From Lamellibrachia satsuma (Eukaryota > Annelida > Polychaeta > Sabellida > Siboglinidae), in assembly GCA_033239005.1 (NCBI GenBank), contig BSQZ01000022.1:6463501-6527500 (forward strand): a stretch of 64,000 nt of DNA. The letters run 5' to 3'. Shown here piece after piece: positions 60,501-63,295 of the stretch. The position numbers and the translations under genes were made by a program. The notes under the pieces were generated by a model. The model did not search any database. It was not told the origin of the DNA and saw nothing but the letters and a program-made list of their open reading frames with translations. Within the stretch, counting starts at the first letter, position 1. Each line of letters opens with the position of its first letter.

Positions 60501-60753
60501 ATACAAATTACTATTTTGTTCTTCATATTTTGAGAGTTTGTGTTGTATGGTGCACAACCCAAAGCCTTGGGTTTGACGTTGTTTCTAAGTGGTTTCCTTC
60601 TCCCTTTCCCACTGGCAGTCTTCCCCAGGCTGGCTCCCTGCCGACATGAACCGCTGGGAAGACGAGAACAACATCATCGTCAACATAGCCAAGGTCATAT
60701 CAGGACAACTTGGTGACATGGTCGAGTACATGCGTGGTCATGGCTCTATTAAG
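5726..60753 (+). CDS. Vinculin/alpha-catenin superfamily protein, partial multi-exon gene (24 exons, 1414 codons)
   Basis: Twenty-four exons with AG/GT borders join in one open frame of 4242 nt; every intron phase fits its neighbours (the exon 22 donor was chosen partly by phase). Family members are helical-bundle adaptors that link adhesion receptors or cadherins to F-actin at the cytoplasmic face of the membrane. Seen order: vinculin-like D1 (residues ~1-252), one central bundle (~253-381), D4-like region (~382-646), an acidic linker, a ~720-residue extra helical region with apparent D4-like repeats, then the first tail helix. Human vinculin is 1066 residues and alpha-E-catenin about 906, so this partial protein is already longer. 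No FPPPP VASP-binding motif is visible. The first exon and the rest of the tail are absent. Family assignment is strong; choice of subfamily (vinculin, alpha-catenin, catulin, or a new branch) is open. Confidence 0.85.
5953..6270. repeat. 46-bp minisatellite in intron 1, ~7 copies
   Basis: The unit is cactaagtcagtagtgcatt...gctaggcagtgatacacacaga. It contains the inverted pair cactgctaggcagtg. Confidence 0.95.
6430..6588 (+). CDS. Exon 2: D1, RDM motif and RRHLIRAAKDLLEGT helix
   Basis: Acceptor ggcctgacag, donor ttgaag|gtgaga; 53 codons, phase 0-0. The start VMQRDM aligns with vinculin ILKRDM, and the end aligns with vinculin ARDYLIDGSRGILSGTSD. The upstream intron carries three imperfect copies of tttgcttggcctgacagg, and the last one provides the acceptor. 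Confidence 0.85.
6589..7437. other. Intron 2, first part
   Basis: AT-rich non-repetitive sequence. No exon or element recognised. Confidence 0.4.
7438..8357. mobile_element. Candidate non-autonomous DNA transposon (MITE), ~0.9 kb
   Basis: The ends are imperfect inverted repeats: left gagtgccgaatacacg, right (read in reverse) gagtgccaaatgaacg. Both ends also carry further related blocks, including a 23-bp direct repeat (ggcactatactattattaaa at 7510 and 8280). The interior has no transposase. Target duplication is unclear. One interior site at ~7670-7690, read on the minus strand, looks like a tRNA A box (tgtagctcagttggg) but lacks a matching B box. Confidence 0.45.
8395..8650. repeat. 23-bp minisatellite, ~11 copies
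   Basis: The unit is gacatgcatggattataact plus aag or aac. It contains the palindrome catgcatg. Confidence 0.92.
8918..9787. mobile_element. Candidate MITE with ctgggtcaattcc-type termini
   Basis: The left end ctgggctcaattcc and the right end (reverse) ctgggtcaattcc form an imperfect inverted repeat. Both subterminal regions are rich in ggaattggaattga motifs. The interior codes for nothing recognisable. The right end is ~38 bp before exon 3. No clear target duplication. Confidence 0.45.
9826..9948 (+). CDS. Exon 3: D1, VRKI helix
   Basis: Acceptor ctctccag, donor ttcaag|gtatgt; 41 codons, phase 0-0. VLLVSDNAKVRKI matches vinculin LLLTFDEAEVRKI almost position by position, and the following helix matches the vinculin segment that ends LVTYTK. 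The last ~41 nt of the exon and its donor are the first copy of a 59-bp tandem array. Confidence 0.88.
9908..10853. repeat. 59-bp minisatellite carrying the exon 3 end and its splice donor, ~16 copies
   Basis: The first copy is exonic (gacggcagtgaggaccgtct ... ttcaag) and continues across the donor to cagtctacttgt. Later copies lost 3 bp (ggtggtctg to ggtctg) and keep ttcaag|gtatgt or ttcaag|gtacgt, so about 13 intact decoy donors follow the real one. Confidence 0.95.
10854..11271. other. Intron 3, unique part
   Basis: AT-rich sequence with a pyrimidine tract before exon 4. Nothing else recognised. Confidence 0.4.
11272..11451 (+). CDS. Exon 4: D1, DKRQ helix pair
   Basis: Acceptor gttttacag, donor tcttg|gtgagt; 60 codons, phase 0-0. 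LLDKRQHNLIDSHQRE matches vinculin MIDERQQELTHQEHR, and TLKKCVPMLKSSVQTFV matches the next vinculin helix. The end of the exon with its donor seeds a 50-bp array. Confidence 0.88.
11445..11945. repeat. 50-bp minisatellite carrying the exon 4 end and donor, 10 copies
   Basis: The unit agtcttggtgagtgacggca ... gacagctacta repeats the last 7 nt of exon 4 and donor ttg|gtgagt. Copies differ at one or two positions. Confidence 0.95.
12123..13170. repeat. 55-bp minisatellite carrying the exon 5 acceptor and exon start, 19 copies
   Basis: Each unit has tactgttactacag| then the exon start gctagtcgggagtactcagt and gtgattgagtctgg. Only the final copy continues into exon 5. Fifty-five is not a multiple of three, so earlier acceptors would give shifted or broken exons. 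Confidence 0.95.
13129..13269 (+). CDS. Exon 5: end of D1
   Basis: Acceptor ttattacag, donor aacaag|gtacac; 47 codons, phase 0-0. REYSVGQVIESLHDIIDLTE matches vinculin [20 protein letters not shown]. The acceptor and first ~40 nt are the last copy of a 55-bp array, so about 18 decoy acceptor/exon starts lie upstream. The last copy is chosen because only it continues into open coding sequence. Confidence 0.85.
13560..13775 (+). mobile_element. Probable LINE 3' end with an ATT-repeat tail
   Basis: AT-rich sequence ends in gggctgttgctggaaataaa followed by cattattattattattat, the form of a LINE 3' end with polyadenylation signal and microsatellite tail. No coding part is recognised. Confidence 0.4.
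13849..14004 (+). CDS. Exon 6: central helical bundle, first half
   Basis: Acceptor acttttcag, donor cagcgt|gtgagt; 52 codons, phase 0-0. The helix with LDSLVEGAVSHSMAIAHI and HHRDLIRQNCQR matches the pattern at the start of a vinculin central repeat (AEGHRLA...YRQDLLAKCDR) and the alpha-catenin RRERIVAECN helix. Only one such unit is present. Confidence 0.78.
14155..14340 (-). mobile_element. Probable LINE 3' end on the minus strand
   Basis: Read on the minus strand, ttgagttgaaataaagataa precedes ATA/ATT repeats, a typical CR1-like 3' end. Only the 3' part is recognisable. Confidence 0.4.
14617..16835. repeat. 91-bp minisatellite in intron 6, ~24 copies
   Basis: The unit includes ctatatatggccatacatgt, ggctgagtaaacgttgttgt and gaacccttgaatgcaccaat. 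Early copies have gaagtactg and aataactgaa; later copies have gaaatactg and aacagctgaa, so two variant blocks lie next to each other. Confidence 0.95.
16845..17495. repeat. 29-bp minisatellite in intron 6, ~22 copies
   Basis: The unit is tatggacccaatagctacac plus cactgcctg. It starts directly after the 91-bp array. Confidence 0.95.
17635..17865 (+). CDS. Exon 7: central bundle, second half, to the D4 boundary
   Basis: Acceptor cccctgcag, donor tcacag|gtgagg; 77 codons, phase 0-0. VFKETTEPLSRLLQASLS matches vinculin VFSDTTTPIKLLAVAA and alpha-catenin SFLETNVPLLVLIEAA. Going straight from one central repeat into this motif is the alpha-catenin arrangement. Confidence 0.85.
17930..18420. repeat. 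Degenerate ~32-bp repeat in intron 7
   Basis: Repeated tgtcatacaatgtgacaagt and tgtgtcatatcaa blocks of variable spacing. Much more diverged than the other arrays, so probably older. Confidence 0.75.
18454..18655 (+). CDS. Exon 8: D4-like helix with an in-frame KEVKCD repeat
   Basis: Acceptor tctttacag, donor tctaaaa|gtacac; phase 0 in, phase 1 out. An 18-bp unit repeats about 3.5 times at 18480-18549 and encodes KEVKCD; it falls where vinculin has NREEVFDERAANFE. The rest, FQRHAELVCQVSRLVAAG, matches the next D4 helix. The donor was placed by phase and by the match SKNVRTI / NKSTVEGI across the intron. Confidence 0.8.
18690..20015. repeat. 44-bp minisatellite in intron 8, ~30 copies
   Basis: The unit is ttacttacccatgactggtg gttcagctggattctctcct gatg with few variants. 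It starts ~35 bp after the exon 8 donor but does not include it. On the minus strand each copy holds a donor-like gggtaagtaa. Confidence 0.95.
20224..21420. repeat. 39-bp minisatellite carrying the exon 9 acceptor, ~30 copies
   Basis: The unit is gttgttgtag|gtgtcagaac catcaacagttgagttgtg. The final copy has gttgttgtag|atgtcag and continues into exon 9. Several copies are shortened. The earlier copies are decoy acceptors. Confidence 0.92.
21395..21601 (+). CDS. Exon 9: D4 core, W...IDGIID helix
   Basis: Acceptor gttgttgtag, donor tcag|gtacga; phase 1-1. LEQLDPEVVPAILACC matches vinculin ARELTPQVVSAARILL; MQEWTNNAELLVSAIDGIID matches [21 protein letters not shown]. The acceptor and exon start form the last copy of a ~39-bp array. 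Confidence 0.88.
21602..22305. other. Intron 9
   Basis: Unique AT-rich intron. No element or array recognised. Confidence 0.5.
22306..22503 (+). CDS. Exon 10: D4, DV..W helix
   Basis: Acceptor attgtgcag, donor acaagg|gtgggt; phase 1-1. IEISASQIEVDVSEWC read across the junction matches vinculin LLDASEEAIKKDLDKC. RKNHDPFCRRALRKTIRQL matches SEDPKFREAVKAASDEL. Confidence 0.85.
22675..24315. repeat. 67-bp minisatellite in intron 10, ~24 copies
   Basis: The unit is agttaacacaaaccttggca gcaggttgcctcaccaactc aatggagttcactcactctt agtattc. One copy (~23030-23060) is shortened. No exon sequence is included. Confidence 0.95.
24898..25086 (+). CDS. Exon 11: last helix pair of the first D4-like region
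   Basis: Acceptor tgtttcag, donor tctag|gtgtgt; phase 1-1. It matches vinculin SPMVMDAKAVAGNISD... and the helix with LLSCVARVRKTL matches ILGAVAKVREAF. Vinculin switches here to its proline-rich linker; this protein does not. Confidence 0.82.
25116..26295. repeat. 69-bp minisatellite in intron 11, ~17 copies
   Basis: The unit is gttgaaccattgtgtgaatg tagacagagagtaagtcata ctaaatcatgtatatattta tatgtctat. Each copy holds a consensus-like donor ga|gtaagt that is not from an exon. A sub-block of several units (marked by catggatata and tgtgacaatg variants) is itself repeated. Confidence 0.95.
26379..26537 (+). CDS. Exon 12: acidic linker with a duplicated donor
   Basis: Acceptor ggggacag; phase 1-1. 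It encodes DWDVSEEEEDV and then a charged helix rich in E, K and R. The last 27 nt with the donor are duplicated, so a second in-phase donor lies at 26564 and would add nine residues repeating VTGSSSLPG. A CR1 element begins about 25 bp after the second donor. It has no clear counterpart in vinculin or alpha-catenin. Confidence 0.65.
26590..29134 (+). mobile_element. CR1-type LINE, 5'-truncated and internally deleted, with an 812-codon ORF
   Basis: The ORF 26596-29034 begins in an ORF1 esterase-like (SGNH) domain: VCLPGAKIEAI and VLVHVGTNNVEREGT. At about residue 103 it jumps to the ORF2 linker after the endonuclease (KSESKNKK), so the endonuclease is missing. Reverse transcriptase follows with NYRPVSLTSVICKLLER, YLDFQKAFDKVPH, GVPQGSVLGPILFLIYINDL and FADDTKLF, and the ORF then runs to an ordinary C-terminus. 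The 3' UTR ends in a duplicated aaatcttgtt. The open RT frame suggests recent insertion. It sits in intron 12, immediately after the donor. Confidence 0.88.
29303..29474 (+). CDS. Exon 13: second D4-like repeat, first helices
   Basis: Acceptor tctttcag, donor acagag|gttggt; phase 1 in, phase 2 out. The helix DVLTMTNHLTQTAASVAEIL has the spacing of the D4 helix in exon 8 (FQRHAELVCQVSRLVAAG) and of vinculin FENHSGKLGATAEKAAAVG. The exon end and donor seed a 50-bp array. Confidence 0.75.
29464..29966. repeat. 50-bp minisatellite carrying the exon 13 end and donor, ~10 copies (left part)
   Basis: The unit is cacacagacagag|gttggta then gatacaacagccttgtggg and cttctcctg. The first copy is exonic. 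It continues at 31431 after an inserted LINE fragment. Confidence 0.93.
29967..31430 (-). mobile_element. Internal fragment of the same CR1 family, inverted, inside the exon 13 array
   Basis: Read on the minus strand: endonuclease motifs (GISESWANIDITDAELGLTG, MGDFNHVHIQWNS, LGNSDHNQI), then the linker and the first RT blocks up to LIKDHVVD. Frames are broken in at least three places. Both the ORF1/5' part and the 3' half of RT with the UTR are missing. Minisatellite lies on both sides. A simple target-primed insertion would have kept the 3' end, so rearrangement or internal capture is more likely. Confidence 0.85.
31431..31755. repeat. 50-bp minisatellite, right part of the exon 13 array, ~6 copies
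   Basis: Same unit as at 29464-29966. Some copies carry gttcacagtcaggttggtag in place of acacagacagaggtgggtgg, a variant not seen on the left side. Confidence 0.9.
31890..32040. repeat. ~43-bp repeat before exon 14, ~4 copies
   Basis: The unit is ttgtatgacacctctaacat atgtttccaggtccaactta ggtg. Confidence 0.88.
32077..32209 (+). CDS. Exon 14: second D4-like repeat, core
   Basis: Acceptor tttttgcag, donor aagaag|gtggtg; phase 2-0. TSEVMRLAPQLLHSAASVV matches exon 9 TQLEQLDPEVVPAILACC and vinculin VKTARELTPQVVSAARILL. It ends SWAKK, the start of the W helix. Confidence 0.8.
32310..32410. repeat. Short ~31-bp repeat, 3 copies
   Basis: The unit is ggcagtagcatcagaaagag with tgatattgggg. Copies are diverged. 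Confidence 0.7.
32513..32623 (+). CDS. Exon 15: second D4-like repeat, W helix and next helix
   Basis: Acceptor gtctgacag, donor acacag|gtagac; 37 codons, phase 0-0. WAKK|VTQLETLLDCQLTSW lines up with the W helix of D4. VDRVVDAVKTMNTRLLTTQ is the following helix. Degenerate copies of the exon end and donor follow in the intron. Confidence 0.78.
32605..32790. repeat. ~43-bp degenerate repeat carrying the exon 15 end and donor, ~4 copies
   Basis: The exon end cgactcctcactacacag|gt and following actttcttctagagcaagac recur as gactccccatgtgacag|gta and gactcctcacatcaaag|gta. Copies are short and diverged. Confidence 0.75.
33033..33410. repeat. 25-bp minisatellite in intron 15, ~15 copies
   Basis: The unit is ccaagtgtccaatcaagggg gcact or gcgct. 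The G run varies by a base. Confidence 0.95.
33557..33782 (+). CDS. Exon 16: helical segment after the second repeat
   Basis: Acceptor cttgctag, donor acca|gtaagt; phase 0 in, phase 1 out. It encodes two amphipathic stretches (RFLHRLVSTTVLLLQSTL and FDELTSMFLTVADMLVDT) separated by a polar Q-rich loop. By position it is equivalent to exons 10-11, but sequence similarity is weak. Confidence 0.72.
33783..34189. other. Intron 16, unique part
   Basis: AT-rich intron. No element recognised. Confidence 0.45.
34190..35062. repeat. 68-bp minisatellite in intron 16, ~13 copies
   Basis: The unit is cccattaacgttgtattgag tgagtttgtgagcccagtac aacaatctaaagcaacgagt acataaga. The gtattg and caatac words give each unit a short inverted repeat. 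Confidence 0.95.
35256..35484 (+). CDS. Exon 17: helical segment with a PPPG loop
   Basis: Acceptor ctaaccag, donor ctagag|gtgtgt; phase 1-2. A helix with SREWAAAIFCLTGHINRL is followed by a VRPPPGSSTEP loop and the helix ATIRVKELVSSVLE. The W helix resembles those of the D4-like repeats. The 3' end of a minus-strand LINE lies only ~20 bp after the donor. Confidence 0.75.
36112..37410. repeat. 45-bp minisatellite inside the L2-like RT, ~29 copies
   Basis: The unit is gtaatggcggccagtgtagc tgcctcaagagtggggcact ctctg. On the minus strand it encodes APLLRQLHWPPLPES in frame with the RT on both sides. Four minus- and plus-strand ORFs over 400 codons result. Copies are nearly identical. Confidence 0.96.
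37795..38262. repeat. 42-bp minisatellite inside the L2-like RT, ~11 copies
   Basis: The unit is atcatcatggatgaatcatg tggggatggcatctgtcata ag. On the minus strand it ends at the DDLQ segment just before the NRMVIN motif. The minus-strand RT frame has a stop in each unit; two plus-strand frames stay open by chance. Confidence 0.92.
38361..38541 (+). CDS. Exon 18: helix plus a repeat-derived C-terminal part
   Basis: Acceptor tgtccacag, donor gtgaag|gtaaag; phase 2-0. It encodes LLLDQLDDLIVQMSDCVELM and then a less helical stretch ending WEWAVK. The last ~62 nt and the donor are the first copy of a 69-bp array, so the end of the exon may itself be recent. Read-through stays open only to 38607. 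Confidence 0.68.
38479..39295. repeat. 69-bp minisatellite carrying the exon 18 end and donor, ~12 copies
   Basis: The first copy is exonic. The unit is gcagtgaag|gtaaagacaac then agagaagttgtacgcccctc acagtctggggttgttacag tgggggtgg. Sixty-nine bp is 23 codons. Confidence 0.95.
39618..39849 (+). CDS. Exon 19: third D4-like repeat, first helices
   Basis: Acceptor tatttcag, donor acaaact|gtaagt; phase 0 in, phase 1 out, as in exon 8. FQQRFEALCDKTLHAARQC is followed by TNKSAVIQRHLQDM, closely paralleling vinculin FENHSGKLGATAEKAAAVG then ANKSTVEGIQASV. The exon end and donor seed a 33-bp array. Confidence 0.82.
39838..41900. repeat. 33-bp minisatellite carrying the exon 19 end and donor, ~60 copies
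   Basis: The unit is ccttggtcacacact|gtaag then tttgtactcttgt. Variants lack gt (cacactaagttt) or have ctataagttt. More than 30 copies keep ct|gtaagttt, a near-consensus donor. Confidence 0.95.
41901..42767. other. AT-rich intron 19 segment with a 30-bp x4 repeat
   Basis: The only array is at ~42412-42530, unit tttgtaataatgataatgca tggttcctat. The end, caacttccattaaaagtgaa at ~42751, resembles caacttcaattaaaagtgaa after the RTE element. Confidence 0.6.
42768..43520. repeat. 42-bp minisatellite in the RTE RT N-terminal region, ~18 copies
   Basis: The unit is agtcctaatagagttcctca aagaaggggggacatagtat ga. It encodes EFLKEGG, the RTE motif just before the QLAELF segment that follows the array. 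Confidence 0.92.
43893..44708. repeat. 47-48 bp minisatellite in the RTE RT core, ~17 copies
   Basis: The unit is ggtgtacattcatcctacat caatatcatcaacacaatgt ataaccag. In one frame it reads GVHSSYINIINTMYNQ, the normal RTE segment before GTSTIRLH, which follows the last copy. Confidence 0.94.
45291..46072. other. AT-rich intron segment with (AT)n and diverged repeats
   Basis: An AT microsatellite lies at ~45448-45498. attaaattagatgg blocks recur at ~45316 and ~45638. At 45790-46060 a diverged ~70-bp repeat carries tgtatgttgcagctacata, similar to the real exon 20 acceptor tgtatgttgcag. Confidence 0.5.
46073..46165 (-). mobile_element. CR1-family LINE 3' UTR remnant
   Basis: It matches the reverse complement of the 3' UTR at ~29050-29130, for example ggcaagtggacaaagaagcc. 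Truncated where the 17-bp array begins. Confidence 0.7.
46168..46618. repeat. 17-bp minisatellite before exon 20, ~26 copies
   Basis: The unit is ctgccctggtcagatgt. It ends 14 bp before the exon 20 acceptor. Confidence 0.95.
46633..46761 (+). CDS. Exon 20: third D4-like repeat, W helix
   Basis: Acceptor tatgttgcag, donor atacgag|gtataa; phase 1-1. VQRHWAAKTSAFMASLHDTF matches the D4 W helix ([19 protein letters not shown]). The last ~35 nt and the donor seed a 66-bp array. Confidence 0.8.
46728..48225. repeat. 66-bp minisatellite carrying the exon 20 end and donor, ~22 copies
   Basis: The unit is acacgacacatttcagtcca actctcagatcatacgag|gt ataactacagctacagtgtt gtgttt. The first copy is exonic. 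Sixty-six bp is 22 codons, and long plus-strand frames stay open (FQSNSQIIRGITTATVLCLH). The copies at ~46859 and ~46980 are altered. Confidence 0.95.
48226..48672. other. Intron 20, unique part
   Basis: AT-rich, nothing recognised. Confidence 0.45.
48673..49012 (+). CDS. Exon 21: coding decapeptide repeat RTGEDRTQDM
   Basis: Acceptor aatgtttag, donor caacg|gtaact; phase 1-2, about 113 codons. After DAEKLL come eight copies of a 30-bp unit encoding RTGEDRTQDM (two early copies have E for Q), then a polar end DRRSFSEQVKLSV...EMQR. The repeat is highly charged and probably disordered or a single long helix. Family homologues I know have nothing similar. Confidence 0.7.
48683..48925 (+). repeat. 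30-bp coding minisatellite inside exon 21, 8 copies
   Basis: The unit is gagaactggtgaagacagga cccaagacat. It keeps the exon frame. Early copies have gaa where later ones have caa. Confidence 0.93.
49013..50039. other. Intron 21, first part, with two open stretches of unknown nature
   Basis: AT-rich to ~49540. From 49547 to ~49684 and 49692 to ~49796 one frame is open behind AG sites, but the phase does not fit exon 21 and the first stretch ends in a stop. No homology recognised. Confidence 0.35.
50040..54520. repeat. 46-bp minisatellite in intron 21, ~97 copies, with higher-order repeats
   Basis: The unit is tctgtgacaatgtgattctg ttcagtctcacagttctaca ttattg. Variant copies recur at multiples of 46: the tcaaagttct variant 552 bp apart (~50821, ~51373) and gtgacaaaatg 1518 bp apart (52253, 53771). 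The last copy runs into the exon 22 acceptor. Confidence 0.96.
54532..54654 (+). CDS. Exon 22: acidic linker, donor uncertain
   Basis: Acceptor ttcttgagcag; phase 2 in. It encodes RSKCVHFAPCDADDSND then MEMTASMWITEDDRSL. Phase 2 out is required by exon 23. The two phase-compatible GTs near the end are at 54652 and 54655 and neither is a strong donor, so the 3' end is a best guess. The acceptor sits directly at the end of the 46-bp array. Confidence 0.55.
54655..54804. repeat. Start of intron 22 with a short 21-bp repeat
   Basis: Three diverged copies of ttgctgtctctgctgttcac at ~54686-54750. Confidence 0.6.
54805..55976. repeat. 37-bp minisatellite in intron 22, ~32 copies
   Basis: The unit is ttcatacttggctcagttca ccgagcactcttcctgc. 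Variants are gcacac/gcactc and cagc/ctgc. Unit length 37 rotates the frame each copy, and since all three plus frames lack stops, two ORFs of ~500 codons arise without being genes. Confidence 0.95.
55977..56165 (-). mobile_element. CR1-family LINE fragment (RT C-terminus)
   Basis: Its reverse complement matches the segment ~28755-28965 of the forward copy, including aggttaagaggagatca and gaataaatgaatgg. Both ends are cut off; arrays flank it. Confidence 0.75.
56166..57561. repeat. Mixed degenerate repeats in intron 22
   Basis: Diverged ctgttcacacatggtcct words fill 56166-56720. A 70-bp unit containing tgatcgttcagatacttcaa repeats ~6 times at 56745-57165. Short atgcatggtaacattac words lie at 57250-57370, a TG microsatellite at ~57392-57412, and gactgcatgcgctt words at 57480-57560. 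Confidence 0.75.
57562..57800 (-). mobile_element. CR1-family LINE 3' end
   Basis: It is the reverse complement of ~28910-29125 with mismatches; it includes the aacaagatttgccatccaag 3' end and the aataaatgaatgga segment. 5'-truncated. Confidence 0.78.
57985..58206. repeat. 26-bp minisatellite, ~8 copies
   Basis: The unit is taagataacattttgattgt ctgctg. Confidence 0.93.
58360..58855. repeat. 29-bp minisatellite before exon 23, 17 copies
   Basis: The unit is gttgacatcactctgttcat ggtattgta. Diverged copies continue toward the exon 23 acceptor. Confidence 0.95.
58950..59082 (+). CDS. Exon 23: linker before the tail
   Basis: Acceptor gattgcag, donor gtctgt|gtaggt; phase 2-0. EPETVSVSVEYNKAGERML then a polar stretch TPTRHRATDNSVC. 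The donor is chosen for consensus and phase. Exon end and donor are the first copy of a 78-bp array in which this frame stays open to 59652. Confidence 0.65.
59046..60288. repeat. 78-bp minisatellite carrying the exon 23 end and donor, ~16 copies
   Basis: The first copy is exonic. The unit is cacaagacatagagccactg acaactctgtctgt|gtaggt ggacttaaacagaatcaatc tttatatgactctacac. Seventy-eight bp is 26 codons, and the exon frame stays open to 59652. Confidence 0.95.
60289..60618. other. End of intron 23
   Basis: Unique sequence with a pyrimidine tract before exon 24. Confidence 0.5.
60619..60753 (+). CDS. Exon 24: first helix of the actin-binding tail
   Basis: Acceptor cactggcag, donor attaag|gtagga; 45 codons, phase 0-0. 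The W-ED-ENNIIVNIAK segment matches vinculin KWSSKGNDIIAAAKRM and alpha-catenin KWDDSGNDIIVLAKQM; the ending MRGHGSIK resembles alpha-catenin TRGKGPLK. Exon end and donor seed a 51-bp array. The remaining tail exons were not found before 64000. Confidence 0.85.
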
Positions 60754-62322
60754 GTAGGACTTGGTGACATGGTCGAGTACATGCAAGGTCATGGCTCTAT
60801 TAAGGTAGGACTTGGTGACATGGTCGAGTACATGCGTGGTCATGGCTCTATTAAGGTAGGACTTGGTGACATGGTCGAGTACATGCAAGATCATGGCTCT
60901 ATTAAGGTAGGACTTGGTGACATGGTTGAGTACATGGCTCTATTAAGGTAGGACTTGGTGACATGGTCGAGTACATGCATGGTCACGGCTTTATTAAGGT
61001 AGGACTTGGTGACATGGTCGAGTACATGCAAGGTCATGGCTCTATTAAGGTAGGACTTGGTGACATGGTCGAGTACATGCATGGTCACAGCTCTATTAAG
61101 GTAGGACTTGGTGACATGGTCGAGTACATGCGAGGTCACTGCTCTATTAAGGTAGGACTTGGTGACATGGTCGAGTACATGCATGGTCACAGCTCTATTA
61201 AGGTAGGGCTTGGTGACATGGTCGAGTACATGCATGGTCACAGCTCTATTAAGGTAGGGCTTGGTGACATGGTCGAGTACATGCATGGTCACAGCTCTAT
61301 TAAGGTAGGGCTTGGTGACATGGTCGAGTACATGCATGGTCACGGCTCTATTAAGGTAGGGCTTGGTGACATGGTCGAGTACATGCATGGTCACGGCTCT
61401 ATTAAGGTAGGACTTGGTGACATGGTCGAGTACATGCAAGGTCATGGCTCTATTAAGGTAGGACTTGGTGACATGGTCGAGTACATGCATGGTCACAGCT
61501 CTATTAAGGTAGGGCTTGGTGACATGGTCGAGTACATGCATGGTCACTGCTCTATTAAGGTAGGGCTTGCTGACATGGTCGAGTACATGCATGGTCACAG
61601 CTCTATTAAGGTAGGGCTTGGTGACATGGTCGAGTACATGCATGGTCACAGCTCTATTAAGGTAGGGCTTGGTGACATGGTCGAGTACATGCATGGTCAC
61701 AGCTCTATTAAGGTAGGGCTTGGTGACATGGTCGAGTACATGCATGGTCACAGCTCTATTAAGGTAGGGCTTGGTGACATGGTCGAGTACATGCAAGGTC
61801 ACAGCTCTATTAAGGTAGGACTTGGTGACATGGTCGAGTACATGCATGGTCACAGCTCTATTAAGGTAGGGCTTGGTGACATGGTCGAGTACATGCGAGG
61901 TCACTGCTCTATTAAGGTAGGACTTGGTGACATGGTCGAGTACATGCATGGTCACGGCTCTATTAAGGTAGGACTTGGTGACATGGTCGAGTACATGCAA
62001 GGTCACTGCTCTATTAAGGTAGGACTTGGTGACATGGTCGAGTACATGCATGGTCACAGCTCTATTAAGGTAGGACTTGGTGACATGGTCGAGTACATGC
62101 AAGGTCACAGCTCTATTAAGGTAGGACTTGGTGACATGATCGAGTACATGCATGGTCACAGCTCTATTAAGGTAGGACTTGGTGACATGGTCGAGTACAT
62201 GCATGGTCACAGCTCTATTAAGGTAGGACTTGGTGACATGGTCGAGTACATGCATGGTCACAGCTCTATTAAGGTAGGACTTGGTGACATGGTTGAGTAC
62301 ATGCATGGTCATGGCTCTATTA
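60709..62322. repeat. 51-bp minisatellite carrying the exon 24 end and donor, ~31 copies
   Basis: The first copy is exonic. The unit is cttggtgacatggtcgagta catgcatggtcacagctcta ttaag|gtagga. Fifty-one bp is 17 codons, and frames are open for over 460 codons on each strand. One copy near 60920 is shortened. Confidence 0.96.
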
Positions 62323-63295
62323 AGGAAAACCTGGATCTCTGCATAAAACTGGAGTCAATATAATATGCAGTTATTATAGGTAAATTTGACTGTTTAAGAT
62401 ATGTTTTGGGATGTTTTGCTTTATAAGCGGTCTAACCCCAGTTTTATGATTTGTTCTTGGTCTAAACCCATTGATAGCGTCATTAATAAGGAGCATTTTT
62501 ATGAGTGTTTCTATTAGTATCAGCGTTTTTATGATTTATTCTTAGTGAAACGCAATTTTCTGTTTCAATCAGCTAAGGAACAAAATCGCGCTAATGAGCT
62601 CATAAGAATCTTAGTGAAACTGTACCCTGGGCCTGGTGTCATCTGTCACTTAGTGAAGTGGTACCTGGTGTCACCTGTCACTTAGTGAAGTGGTATCTGG
62701 TGTCATCTGTTACTTAGTGAAGTGGTACCTGGTGCCATCTGTCACCTGGTGTCACCTGTCACTTAGTGAAGTGGTATCTGGTGTCATCTGTCACTTAGTG
62801 AAGTGGTACCTGGTGCCATCTATCACTTAGTGAAGTGGTACCTGGTGTCATGTGTCACTTAGTGAAGTGGTACCTGGTGTCATCTGTCATTTAATGAAGC
62901 GGTACCTGGTGTCATCTGTCACTCATAATGGTCGACACAATAATGAGTGAATGAAATGAGTAATGATGGTTGGGGGTAACGATACCTTGAAGTATTTATG
63001 CTTCACTATAGTCAATGTGACTACACTATCAATATTAAATTTAACTATCGATAGTAAATTTAACTATAGATATTGTTTGTAAACATATTTTTTCAATTTT
63101 ATTAGGTAATTTGATTTATTTACCTCAATAATCATTGATCAGATCAGCGTCACTCACGAATTCGCCGTATTTTGAGTTAACTGCCTCCTAGTGATAATGC
63201 CACCAGTTAATTCGGGAGGTGAAACAATGCTCGATGTTTGATATATCGGATGCCAAGGATTTCGAGATTGTTAAAGCTGCAAAGGCAACTGTGTG
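62323..63295. other. Intron 24 with a 32-bp repeat
   Basis: A ~32-bp repeat (cacttagtgaagtggtacct ggtgtcatctgt, ~9 diverged copies) lies at 62625-62930. The rest is AT-rich with no exon recognised. Confidence 0.55.

Noticed and set aside
60891..62363. Overlapping ORFs of over 460 codons on opposite strands
   Set aside because: A 51-bp unit without stops in these frames; the plus frame is exon 24 plus intron, the minus frame is a shadow.
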